Shown: positions 14,403-21,854 of the stretch, one piece after another
Position numbering within the stretch: the first letter of the stretch is position 1
How the letters are laid out: the number at the start of each line of letters is the position of its first letter
NCBI GenBank assembly: GCA_016794345.1
Contig: JAEUKE010000124.1
Span: 62,001-126,000, forward strand
Source: Myxococcales bacterium
Lineage (GTDB): Bacteria > Myxococcota_A > Polyangia > Polyangiales > Polyangiaceae
Reading direction: 5' to 3'
Length of the DNA: 64,000 nucleotides
Notes under the pieces: generated by a model
Told to the model about the DNA's origin: nothing
Databases searched by the model: none
The model's input: only the letters and a program-made list of their open reading frames with translations
Program-made: the position numbers and the translations under genes

Positions 14403-16417
14403 TGCGCCCTCCGGTACGAAAACGCCTTCACCTGGGTCAGGGCGACGACCAGCTCACCCACGTCGTGGCCCGAGTCGGCGAAGCGAGCCGCGAGCGAGCC
14501 GACGGTGCCTTCGTCGTCCGGGGTCTCGAGCCCGCCCGAGGCGCGCCGGTAGAGCTGCTTCACGAGGCAGGTCTTCGCGCTCTGGCTCTCGGCGAGAATC
14601 CGGCCGAGCTCCGGGAGCCCGACGAACGCGCGGTCGGTGTCGGTGCCGAAGCCCTCCACGCTGGTGACCGCGCCGGAGACGTCGACGGGCTTGCCCGCGT
14701 CGGTCTCCCGCGCGCGACCGATCGCGTCGAAGCCTTCGAAGCCGAACCCGATGGGGTCGATGTTCTTGTGGCAGCCGTTGCAGGTCGGATCGCTCGAGTG
14801 CTGGCTGAAGCGCTCGCGGGTCGACGCGTTCGGGTCGACCTCGGGGACACCGCCCGCGTTGGGCGGGGGCGGCGCGAGCTCCTGACACAGCAGGCGCGTC
14901 CGCACGAAGACGCCGCGCCTCACCGGCGACGTCTGGTCCGAGTGGGACTGCGCCGCGAGCACGCTCGCCTGGGCGAGGAGCCCGGCGCGGCGCGCCGGGG
15001 GCAAGGCGCCGTCGGCGCCCGCCCCGTAGAGCTGCGCGAGGCGGCCGCTCGCGCCCGTCCGCTCGGCGAGGAACAGATCCTGGAAGGGTGCTGCGCCGAG
15101 CGCCACGTCGACGAAGAGCGAGCGTGTCTCGCTCTTCATGTCCGCCGCCAGCGCCGCGTCGAACTCGGGGTAGAGCTCAGGCTTCTTGGCAGCCTGCTCG
15201 ATGGTCTCGATCGCCAGCCACTGCTCCGCGAAGAGCCCCATCATCTCGGCCGCCCGCGGATCTTCGAGGAGCCCCCGCGCCTCGGCCTCGATCCCTTCGG
15301 GGGTGTCGAGCGCTCCGGCCTCCGCGGCGTCGAGCAGCGCGTCGCTCGGCGTCGAGCCGATGAGCGTGTAGCTCAGCGCGGTCGCGGTCTCGTAGGGGGT
15401 GAGCCTGACGGTTCCGTCGCCGGCGTCCTCGCCGATCTCCGAGCGGTACAGGAACGCGGGCGACGAGAGCGCGACCTGGAGGAAGACGCGTACGCCCGTC
15501 GCCAGTTCCGGCTGCGCCGCCACGAGCGCGTGCAGGCGGTCGCCTTCGTCCTTCGAGAGCGGCCTGCGGAAGGCGCGGCGCCCGAACGCCTCGACGGCGT
15601 CGCGGACACACGGGTCGGCGGCGGTCTGCGCCGCGCACCCGTATCGCGGCAAGAGGTCGGCGGCGCGCTCCTCCGCGATGCGCTCGCCAGCGCGCAGGTA
15701 CTGCTCCACATGGGTGCTCGTCACCAGCGCGCTCGACGCGTTGTCGAACGGGTAACCCTCGGGCCGGCTCTCGACGGGGAAGTCCTTCGCGTAGTCGGCG
15801 CTCTTCGGCTGCGGGTCCGGCGCGTCCGCCGGGTCGGGCTCGCCGGCGCAAGCCTGGGCGAGGAGCGAGTTCACGCCGCCGAAGCCGTCGGGCTCCGAGC
15901 TCGGGTTCGAAGGGTCGGCCAGCCAGGTCACGCCGTCGATGACGAATTTGTAAGCGTAGGAGCCGTCGGCGATCGCGCGCTTCGTGACCCACGCGCCGAG
16001 CGACGGCTCGAAGGTCATGCCGTAGCCGCCGGCCTGTTCGGTCGCGCCCCAGCCGTTGAAGGAGCCGGCGACGAGCACCGTGGCCGACGACGGATAGCCC
16101 TCGAGGACGAAGGTGACGAGCTCACACCCGTCCTTCTGGCAGGCGCCACCCACACACGACTCCTCGTGGATGTCACACGCCGCGTCCGCGGTGCAGGTCG
16201 GCGTGGCCGGGGCCGGCGCGCCGGCGAACAGGTCCGCGACGGTGGCGTTGTACTCACGCCGGGTGAGTAGGCGGAGCTGCCGCGGGCCGAGCCCCTCCGC
16301 GGCGGCAGGGTCGGTCACGGGAGGGAGCGGCGGCGCATCACCACGGCTGTCGTCGTCCCCGCACCCGAACGTCAAGAACGAGAGGACCGCATACGCGAAG
16401 CGTCGCCGCATAGTCAC
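14399..16417 (-). CDS. DUF1587/1592/1588/1585 cytochrome-like protein with inserted CBM48 domain
   Basis: A 672-residue exported protein. It has a hydrophobic N-terminus ending in a non-canonical lipobox (TFGC, Cys19). Residues 46–66 (RQLRLLTRREYNATVADLF) are the first half of a DUF1587 module; the second half (DFPVESRPEGYPFDNASS, THVEQY) comes only at 212–240. In between sit a six-Cys stretch (75–98) and a CBM48/E-set carbohydrate-binding domain at about 98–190 (VLVAGSFNGW, GAWVTKRAIADGSYAYKFVIDG). Then follow DUF1595/1592, and a DUF1588-like block with SDQTSPVRRGVFVRTRLLC and a c-type heme-like CNGCH before NIDPIGFGFEGFD, then DUF1585. An AGGAG site precedes the ATG at 16417. Coupled to the DUF1552 gene by ATGA. 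Role unknown; the insertion suggests glycan binding. Confidence 0.88.
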   Translation of the reverse strand: MTMRRRFAYAVLSFLTFGCGDDDSRGDAPPLPPVTDPAAAEGLGPRQLRLLTRREYNATVADLFAGAPAPATPTCTADAACDIHEESCVGGACQKDGCELVTFVLEGYPSSATVLVAGSFNGWGATEQAGGYGMTFEPSLGAWVTKRAIADGSYAYKFVIDGVTWLADPSNPSSEPDGFGGVNSLLAQACAGEPDPADAPDPQPKSADYAKDFPVESRPEGYPFDNASSALVTSTHVEQYLRAGERIAEERAADLLPRYGCAAQTAADPCVRDAVEAFGRRAFRRPLSKDEGDRLHALVAAQPELATGVRVFLQVALSSPAFLYRSEIGEDAGDGTVRLTPYETATALSYTLIGSTPSDALLDAAEAGALDTPEGIEAEARGLLEDPRAAEMMGLFAEQWLAIETIEQAAKKPELYPEFDAALAADMKSETRSLFVDVALGAAPFQDLFLAERTGASGRLAQLYGAGADGALPPARRAGLLAQASVLAAQSHSDQTSPVRRGVFVRTRLLCQELAPPPPNAGGVPEVDPNASTRERFSQHSSDPTCNGCHKNIDPIGFGFEGFDAIGRARETDAGKPVDVSGAVTSVEGFGTDTDRAFVGLPELGRILAESQSAKTCLVKQLYRRASGGLETPDDEGTVGSLAARFADSGHDVGELVVALTQVKAFSYRRAQ

Positions 16418-16490
16418 TCACTCCTGAGTTACTTGTTTCACAGTTCGTGTGCCGCTGCGACGGTGATCTTTGTTACAATCGGTCAGACCA

Positions 16491-17327
16491 ATGGGCGCCG
16501 CGCAACTTCGAGGGACTCTAGGCGTTTGTTTTCTCCTCCTCGTGCCCGTGGCCGGCTGCGAGTGCTCGAGCGACGAAGAAGGCTCGGGAGCGAGCGGGGC
16601 GGGCGCGAGCTCGGGGACCGAGAGCGGCTCGCCGCAGGGCTCGACCGGGGCGTTCACCACCAGCAACGGCACGGGCCAGGGCACCGGCACGGGCGGCGGA
16701 ACGTGTGGGTCCAACCTCACCGGCACCATCCGCGATTTTCAGGCGAGCCACCCCGACTTCGAGGACTTCCTCGGCATCGACCCCGGCATCGTCCTTCCCG
16801 ATCTCGGTCCGGACAACAAGCCGGTCTACGCCGGGCAGGCGGGCAACGACACGACCACGGGCCAAGCCAACTTCGATCAGTGGTTCCGCGACGTGTCCGG
16901 CGTGAACCAGAGCGCGCCGTTCACGCTCACGCTCACGCCTTCGGGCGGCGGCGTCTTCACGTTCGACGACTCCGACTTCTTCCCCGTCGACGATCAGCTC
17001 TTCGGCAACGAAGGCAACCCGCACAACTACCACTTCACCTACGAGCTTCACACGACGTTCCTCTACTCGGGCGGCGAGACGTTCAGCTTCACCGGGGACG
17101 ACGACCTCTTCACGTTCGTGAACCGGAAGCTCGCGATCGATCTCGGCGGCGTGCACGGCGCCATGAGCGACACGATCGATCTCGACGCGCGCGCGGCCGA
17201 GCTCGGGATCTCGCCGGGCAACGTCTACCAGCTCGACTTCTTCTTCGCCGAGCGACACACGACCGAGTCGAACTTCCGTGTCGACACGACGCTCGTGTTC
17301 ATCGACTGCGGCGAGCCTCCGCAGTGA
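16491..17327 (+). CDS. Fibro-slime domain lipoprotein
   Basis: A 278-residue lipoprotein starting at ATG 16491 with signal peptide GVCFLLLVPVAGC (lipobox VAGC). A 60-residue Ser/Gly/Thr linker is followed by a fibro-slime-type domain (first described in slime-mould and fibrobacter surface proteins, related to PA14). It shows IRDFQASHPDFEDF, QWFRDVSGVNQS, FSFTGDDDLFTFVNRKLAIDLGGVHG and VYQLDFFFAERHTTESNFRVDTTLVF, closely following the family order. These domains bind calcium or sugars in extracellular adhesion proteins; the acidic DDSD and GDDDLF turns fit calcium sites. It is divergent from the DUF1592 gene, whose start is only 73 bases away, so both share a promoter region. A TACAAT hexamer at 16474–16479 might be a −10 but lies very close to the ATG. 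Confidence 0.87.
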   Translation: MGAAQLRGTLGVCFLLLVPVAGCECSSDEEGSGASGAGASSGTESGSPQGSTGAFTTSNGTGQGTGTGGGTCGSNLTGTIRDFQASHPDFEDFLGIDPGIVLPDLGPDNKPVYAGQAGNDTTTGQANFDQWFRDVSGVNQSAPFTLTLTPSGGGVFTFDDSDFFPVDDQLFGNEGNPHNYHFTYELHTTFLYSGGETFSFTGDDDLFTFVNRKLAIDLGGVHGAMSDTIDLDARAAELGISPGNVYQLDFFFAERHTTESNFRVDTTLVFIDCGEPPQ

Positions 17328-17449
17328 CCGCGGCGCCAGCGCGCAGCGCGCGCCTCGACTGGGGCGCGCCGCCACGCAGGCCATTCGCGGCTCGACGCAA
17401 ATAGGCTGGCTTTTCAGCCGAGAGACCCCCGTAAGCCCGCAAACGAGGC

Positions 17450-17464
17450 TGGTACGTCGCTTGC
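17450..17464 (+). promoter_or_regulatory. Sigma54-type −24/−12 promoter candidate
   Basis: TGGTACGTCGCTTGC matches the RpoN consensus (TGG at −24, TTGC at −12, correct 4-base gap after ACG). Its predicted start would fall a few bases before the ATG at 17479, leaving almost no leader, which weakens the call. Confidence 0.35.
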
Positions 17465-17478
17465 CCGTCGTGGCGAAC

Positions 17479-17724
17479 ATGAGCGACACGAGCGACCAGC
17501 TGAAGCGGGATATCAAGGGTGGCCTCGACGACCTCGCCACGCTGCGGGACGAGATTCGACTCAAGGTCCACCTCGCCGGGATGGAGATCAAAGACGAGTG
17601 GCGCAAGCTCGAGCCGCAGCTGCTCGAGGTCGAGCAGGCCGCCGCGAAGGTGACCGAGGCGACGCGCGAGGCGCTGCACGACGCCGTCGCGAAGCTCAAG
17701 AAGCTCCGCGACAAGATGAACTGA
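17479..17724 (+). CDS. Small all-helical protein, unknown function
   Basis: An 81-residue, highly charged protein with no Cys, no signal peptide and heptad-like hydrophobic spacing from residue 8 to the end (LKRDIKGGLDDLATLRDEI, LEPQLLEVEQAAAKVTEAT), predicting one long or two antiparallel coiled-coil helices. ATG 17479 is preferred; a GTG at 17470 would add three residues. I do not recognise a family, though similar short apolipophorin- or phasin-like helical proteins are common. It stands alone between the fibro-slime lipoprotein and a minus-strand operon, and a sigma54-like promoter lies directly before it. Confidence 0.65.
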   Translation: MSDTSDQLKRDIKGGLDDLATLRDEIRLKVHLAGMEIKDEWRKLEPQLLEVEQAAAKVTEATREALHDAVAKLKKLRDKMN

Positions 17725-17730
17725 AGCGGC

Positions 17731-17994
17731 TCACCACTCGCCGACGAGGCCGATGAAGCGGCCGCGCGCCCGGAAGGTGATCCCTCTCCCGAGCGCGCGG
17801 TCTTTGCCGCCTCGCCCCACCTCCGCGAAGGCGGTCGTCGTGGTGAGGTCGGCGATGGGGAGCGCTTGCGGGGTCTGCGCGGTGGCGTGGGCGAGAAGGA
17901 GAGGGACGGAGAACGGCACGCGCTCGAACGGGCCGGTGATGAGGCTGACAAGGTCAGCATCACGCGCCGGCCGCGCAAGTCGGATGCAGCGCAC
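17731..17994 (-). CDS. Hypothetical protein in frame behind the methyltransferase stop
   Basis: A reading frame of up to 87 residues (GTG 17994) whose last ~75 codons have strong GC bias at third positions, as in true genes here: LVSLITGPFERVPFSVPLLLAHAT, then IADLTTTTAFAEVGRGGKDRA and ITFRARGRFIGLVGEW. I do not recognise it. It is in the same frame as the methyltransferase that ends at 18034 and no other stop intervenes, so three readings are possible: an independent short gene with a GTG start, a stop-codon readthrough extension, or the surviving C-terminal end of a larger lost gene. No ribosome site is obvious before the GTG. It converges on the small helical protein gene. Confidence 0.45.
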   Translation of the reverse strand: MRCIRLARPARDADLVSLITGPFERVPFSVPLLLAHATAQTPQALPIADLTTTTAFAEVGRGGKDRALGRGITFRARGRFIGLVGEW

Positions 17995-18033
17995 GCGCGC
18001 TTCGTCGCGCGCGCGCCACGCGGGCGACGAGCC

Positions 18034-18735
18034 TCACCGTCGCGTCGCGACCACGCGCACGAGCTCCTGGTACGGCGCCGGGAACACCCCTCGTTCCAAG
18101 GCGACGTCGAAGCCGTGGAAGCGGAGGAGCCGCTCGGCTCGAGGTAACAGAAACGTCAGGTAATACATGATGAACGGCGGATCGAAGAGCGCGTTGCGGG
18201 CACGCATCGCCGCGTTGAACGCCTTGCCGAGGAGGAAGCGCCGCGAATAAAACGGCGGCTCGTACGCCGTGACGAAGACGAAGCGCCCGCCGGGCCGAAG
18301 GAGCCTGCGAACGATCTCGAGGAAACGCGGCTCGGACTCCTCGAGGATGTGTCCGAACGCTCCGAAACACGTGACGAGATCGAACGCCGCCTTCTCCTGG
18401 AGGTCGAAGACGTCGGCCTTCCGGAGCGAGAGCCGCGCGCGCGTCGCGCCGAGCCGCTCCTTCGCGACGTCGAGCATGCCCTGGCTGAAATCCACGCCGA
18501 CGAGGGTGTTTCGCGTGATCTGCTTGAGCGCGACGAGCCCGGCGCCGGTGCCGCAACAGAGATCGATCGCATCGTCGACCTCTCCGAGATCGCGGAGGGC
18601 GACCGCCACCACGTCGTCCGGCGTGCGGAAGGGCGTTGCGTCGAACTTGGTCGCGAGCATGTCGTAGCCCTTCTCGGTGGACGAGAGAGCCTGATCGAGG
18701 AGCTCGCGGAAGGTGGGGCCCTCCTTGGAGAACAT
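18034..18735 (-). CDS. Class I SAM-dependent methyltransferase
   Basis: A 233-residue methyltransferase of the UbiE/Methyltransf_11/25 type. Motif I is AIDLCCGTGAG, followed by VGVDFSQGMLDVAKERL (motif II acid), ADVFDL, and DLVTCFGAFGHILEE with LLRPGGRFVF (motifs IV/V). The C-terminal third (PFYSRRFLLGKAF, PPFIMYYLTFLLPRAERLLRFHGF) is hydrophobic and probably forms the substrate cap, suggesting a lipophilic substrate. Its ATG shares one base with the stop of the creatininase-family gene (TGATG), so it is the third gene of a translationally coupled operon with an aryl-CoA ligase and an amidohydrolase. The natural substrate cannot be told from sequence. Confidence 0.88.
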   Translation of the reverse strand: MFSKEGPTFRELLDQALSSTEKGYDMLATKFDATPFRTPDDVVAVALRDLGEVDDAIDLCCGTGAGLVALKQITRNTLVGVDFSQGMLDVAKERLGATRARLSLRKADVFDLQEKAAFDLVTCFGAFGHILEESEPRFLEIVRRLLRPGGRFVFVTAYEPPFYSRRFLLGKAFNAAMRARNALFDPPFIMYYLTFLLPRAERLLRFHGFDVALERGVFPAPYQELVRVVATRR

Positions 18736-19496
18736 CAGCCGACCTCTCGTCCGCCTAGCGCTTCGGTCACCTCGGCGACGATCATCGCCGCGAGCAGGTC
18801 GAGCTGCTCACTCCCTTCGGTCGCGGTCGCCTCGGCGGGCGCGCCGGCGTAGGCCCGCGTCATCCCCATCTCGAGGAAGCCGTGTTTGTTCTGGCGGATC
18901 CCGTCGGACAGCGAGATGGGCACGGCCTCGAGCGTAGCGCGGGCCTCTTCGTCCACCAGCTCGGGGCGGGCGGCGAGCACGATGGAGCTCTCGTATCGGC
19001 CCGCGTGGCAGGCGCCGCTCTTGAACTCGGCGGAGAGCGTTCGGGCCCAGCGGCGCGTGAGCGGGCACGCGACGGAAGCGCGCCTCGGCAAGAAGCCTGC
19101 GATGGCGGCGCGGACGGCGGCGTCGTGTGCGGGCTCCAGGTGGTTGTTGACGAGGCAGACGTGCGCCGCGCCCATTCGGAGCTCCGCCTCGACCACCGCG
19201 CGCAGGAAGACGACGAGCGCATCCGCCGGGACGCTCACCGCGCCCGCGAAGCCGGCGGCGAAGTCGGTCACGCCGAACGGCACCGTCGGCGCGATGCGCG
19301 CTTCGATGCCGGCCTCGTCGAGCCGCGTGGCGGCGCGCTCGCTCGCCGCCACGCTGATGATGGAGTCCGTTCCGAGAGGGAGGTGGGGCCCGTGTGGCTC
19401 CACCGAGCCGACGGGCTGAAGGACCACGAAGGGCCGAGGGCCCTTCAGCAGGGCGTCGGCGCCGGACGACGTGAGATCGGCGAGGTGGACGGACAT
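18735..19496 (-). CDS. Creatininase-family amidohydrolase
   Basis: A 253-residue protein of the creatininase/MftE/ArfB superfamily, metal-dependent amidohydrolases that act on cyclic or terminal amides. It has the first metal block VGSVEPHGPHLPLGTD and the later block CHAGRYESS, corresponding to HAGxxETS. The second block, usually NGHGGN, here reads NNHLEPAHD: the His is kept but the Gly-Gly-Asn is replaced. That may change the active-site loop and substrate. Start at ATG 19496 shares one base with the stop of the upstream CoA ligase, and its own stop shares one base with the methyltransferase start. No mycofactocin or creatine genes are nearby, so the name reflects family only. Confidence 0.85.
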   Translation of the reverse strand: MSVHLADLTSSGADALLKGPRPFVVLQPVGSVEPHGPHLPLGTDSIISVAASERAATRLDEAGIEARIAPTVPFGVTDFAAGFAGAVSVPADALVVFLRAVVEAELRMGAAHVCLVNNHLEPAHDAAVRAAIAGFLPRRASVACPLTRRWARTLSAEFKSGACHAGRYESSIVLAARPELVDEEARATLEAVPISLSDGIRQNKHGFLEMGMTRAYAGAPAEATATEGSEQLDLLAAMIVAEVTEALGGREVG

Positions 19497-21169
19497 CAGA
19501 GGCCCTTCGGGTTCTCTCCGCGCGCTTCGCGCTCCTTGAGGACCTTCTTGTCGACCTTGCCGCGGTCGTTTTTCGGCACGTCGTCCACGAAGACGACGGC
19601 GCGCGGGTACTTGTGCTTCGAGAGCGAGCTCTTCACGTGCTCCTTGAGCTCCTCCGCGAGCTTGGCCGGATCCGCCGCGCGCTCCTCGGGGCGGAGCACG
19701 ACGAACGCCTTCACCTTGGTGAGGCCCTCCTCCTCGAACCCGATGACGGCGGCGAGCGAGACGGCTCGGTGTTGGAGGAGACACTCCTCCACCTCGAGCG
19801 GGGCGACCCAGACGCCGCTCACCTTCAGGAGGTCGTCGGCCCGGCCGCTGAAATAGAGGTAGCCGTCGGCGTCGAGGCGGAAGAGGTCCCCGGTGCGACA
19901 CCAGGGCCCGAGGAACGTGGCGAAGCTCTTCTCTCGATCCTGGAAGTAACCCATCGACGTCGACTGGCCACGCACCCACATCACGCCGGTCTCGCCGACA
20001 GGCAGGGCCGGGCCGCCGGGCTCGGCCGCCTCGGACGGGAGGATCTTGATCTCGTAGCCCTCGACGACCCGGCCCAGCGAGCCCGGGCGCACGTCTCCGG
20101 GGCGGTTCGAGCAATAGATGTGGAACATCTCCGCGGAGCCGATCCCGTCGAAGACCTCGGCCGAGCCGAAGCGGTCCATGAAGCGGCGCAGCAGGGCCTC
20201 CGGCAACGCCTCGCCCGCCGAGAGGTGGAAGCGGACGGTGGAGAAGTCGAGCGGGCGCTCTCCGGCCGCGCGGCGCGCGTCGTCGTGATCGAGCAGCTTG
20301 CCCATCATGGTGGGGACGTTCGTCACCACGGTGGCGCGGTAGCGCTCGATGGCCCGCGACAAGCTCTCCGGAGTCGGCCGCTCGGCGAAGAGCCCGGTGG
20401 TCGCGCCCACCGCAAACGGGAACAGGAGGTTGGTCCCCGTGGCGTAGCCGAAGAACAGGCGAGGGACGCTGACGGTGATGTCGTCTTTGCGGTACCCCAC
20501 GGTCTCCTTCGCGTACACCTCGGTGTTGAACGCGAAGTCGCGGTGGGCGTGGAGGTTCGCCTTGCTCTTGCCCGTCGAGCCCGACGTGAAGAGCCAGATC
20601 GCGACGTCGTCGCGCTTGGTGGGGCGCGGGGCGTGGCGAGGATCGCCGGTCGCCCGCGTGCCCTGCGCGAGCGCCTCGTCGAGCGGCACGACCGGCAAGC
20701 CCTTCGGATCGAGCTCGAACGGATCGAAGGGGTCCTCGCCGGTGGCGATCTCCTTGCAGACGACGAGGGCGCGCAGGTCCGCGGCCTCCAGTGTGTGCCG
20801 GATCGCCTCCGCCACCCGGGGGATGGTCACGACGACCGAGGCGCGCGTGTACTCCACGAGGTAGGCGAGATCGGCCGCCGGCGCCTCGGGGTTGCCCATG
20901 GTCACCACCGCACCCTGATGGAGCGTCGCGAAGAACGACCACACGAACGCCGGCGTGTCGTGCAAGATGGTCAGGATGCGCTCCTCCCGCCTCACGCCGA
21001 CCGTCGAGAAGAAGCGCTGCAGCTCCTCCACGCGCCGAGCGACCTCCGCGTAGCTGTGCTCCTGCTCCCCGAAGAGCACGGCCGTCTTGGGGCCCAGGCC
21101 CTCGGCGAGGCGATCGAAGAGGTAATAACGCGCGAGGTTGAAATCGTCGGGGAACGAGGGCGGGCTCAT
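19496..21169 (-). CDS. Benzoate-CoA ligase-like AMP-forming enzyme
   Basis: A 557-residue acyl-adenylate/thioester-forming enzyme. The ATP-binding loop is WLFTSGSTGKSKANLHAH, then FFGYATGTNLLFPFAVGA, DGIGSAEMFHIYCSN, CRTGDLFRLDADGYLYFSGRADDLLKVSGVWVAP and the C-terminal catalytic lysine region PKNDRGKVDKK. The overall order and the IGSAEMFHI and FGYATGTN blocks are those of benzoate-CoA ligases (BCL/BadA-type and aminobenzoate ligases), so an aromatic acid is the likeliest substrate. ATG 21169 (MSPPSFPDDFNLARYYLFDR) gives a family-like N-terminus. It is the first gene of a three-gene coupled operon with a creatininase-family enzyme and a methyltransferase. The divergent neighbour is a lipoprotein gene at 21219. 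Confidence 0.88.
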   Translation of the reverse strand: MSPPSFPDDFNLARYYLFDRLAEGLGPKTAVLFGEQEHSYAEVARRVEELQRFFSTVGVRREERILTILHDTPAFVWSFFATLHQGAVVTMGNPEAPAADLAYLVEYTRASVVVTIPRVAEAIRHTLEAADLRALVVCKEIATGEDPFDPFELDPKGLPVVPLDEALAQGTRATGDPRHAPRPTKRDDVAIWLFTSGSTGKSKANLHAHRDFAFNTEVYAKETVGYRKDDITVSVPRLFFGYATGTNLLFPFAVGATTGLFAERPTPESLSRAIERYRATVVTNVPTMMGKLLDHDDARRAAGERPLDFSTVRFHLSAGEALPEALLRRFMDRFGSAEVFDGIGSAEMFHIYCSNRPGDVRPGSLGRVVEGYEIKILPSEAAEPGGPALPVGETGVMWVRGQSTSMGYFQDREKSFATFLGPWCRTGDLFRLDADGYLYFSGRADDLLKVSGVWVAPLEVEECLLQHRAVSLAAVIGFEEEGLTKVKAFVVLRPEERAADPAKLAEELKEHVKSSLSKHKYPRAVVFVDDVPKNDRGKVDKKVLKEREARGENPKGL

Positions 21170-21218
21170 GGCGCGCCCGAGGATAGCGGAGTTGCCGCTG
21201 GGCGCGCGGCCTGAGACC

Positions 21219-21845
21219 ATGCCGGCCGTGACCTCTCCTCGCTTCGTCTCGCTGCCGGCATTGACCCTCGTGTTTCTGGCGGGCTGCAACGTCATCGGTC
21301 GCGCCCAGGGAGGCCCCGCGGTGGTCGCGGCGAACGACACGCCTTACGGCGGCGCCGAGGGCAACGCGGATGTCCTCGTCGATCTGATGGCCAGCTCGGA
21401 TCCGGACGCGCCCGAGCCACGGGACGAGACGGCGACCCGGGTGGGCATCGCGAGCGGGGCCTACGTGCGTGGAACCGGGCTCGGGTTCGGTGTGGGCGGG
21501 CGCGCCGGCGCCTTCGCCGGGGCGACCAACGCGGACACGTTGCTCCTCGGCAGCCTGCAGGCCGAGGGCGGCATGCAGACCTACGAAGGCGCCGCGTATG
21601 GCGCGGTCGGCGGGGTCGGCGGGGTGACGTTCGGCGTCCGTGTGGATCGCAGCTACGACGACAAGGCGGAGGTGCTCTGCCGCTCGCTCACCTACCTCAC
21701 GTTCACCGCACAGGGCATCGTCGACTACCTCCCCAGCGTGGACGTCCCGGTGCCGGGCGCCGCGCTCCTCATCGGCGTCGCCGGGCTCGAGGACGCGGGC
21801 GCGCCGTCCGACAAGGCGCGCCCCGCCGCGCGCTGTCCGCGCTGA
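21219..21845 (+). CDS. Glycine-rich outer-membrane lipoprotein, unknown function
   Basis: A 208-residue lipoprotein. From ATG 21219 the signal peptide LPALTLVFLAGC ends in a canonical lipobox. The mature part has alternating Gly-rich hydrophobic strands (GIASGAYVRGTGLGFGVGGRAGAF, AYGAVGGVGGVTFGVRVD), the pattern of a small beta-barrel or outer-membrane-like sheet. I do not recognise a named family. It is read divergently from the CoA-ligase operon, with only 49 bases between start codons, and is convergent with the next minus-strand gene: only nine bases separate the two stops, and a 14-bp palindrome (CGCTGAGCTCAGCG) covers them. Confidence 0.7.
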   Translation: MPAVTSPRFVSLPALTLVFLAGCNVIGRAQGGPAVVAANDTPYGGAEGNADVLVDLMASSDPDAPEPRDETATRVGIASGAYVRGTGLGFGVGGRAGAFAGATNADTLLLGSLQAEGGMQTYEGAAYGAVGGVGGVTFGVRVDRSYDDKAEVLCRSLTYLTFTAQGIVDYLPSVDVPVPGAALLIGVAGLEDAGAPSDKARPAARCPR

Positions 21846-21854
21846 GCTCAGCGC

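Noticed and set aside
16474-16479. TACAAT as a sigma70 −10 for the fibro-slime gene
   Set aside because: No −35 at correct spacing and only 11 bases remain before the ATG; mentioned under the gene but not called as a promoter.
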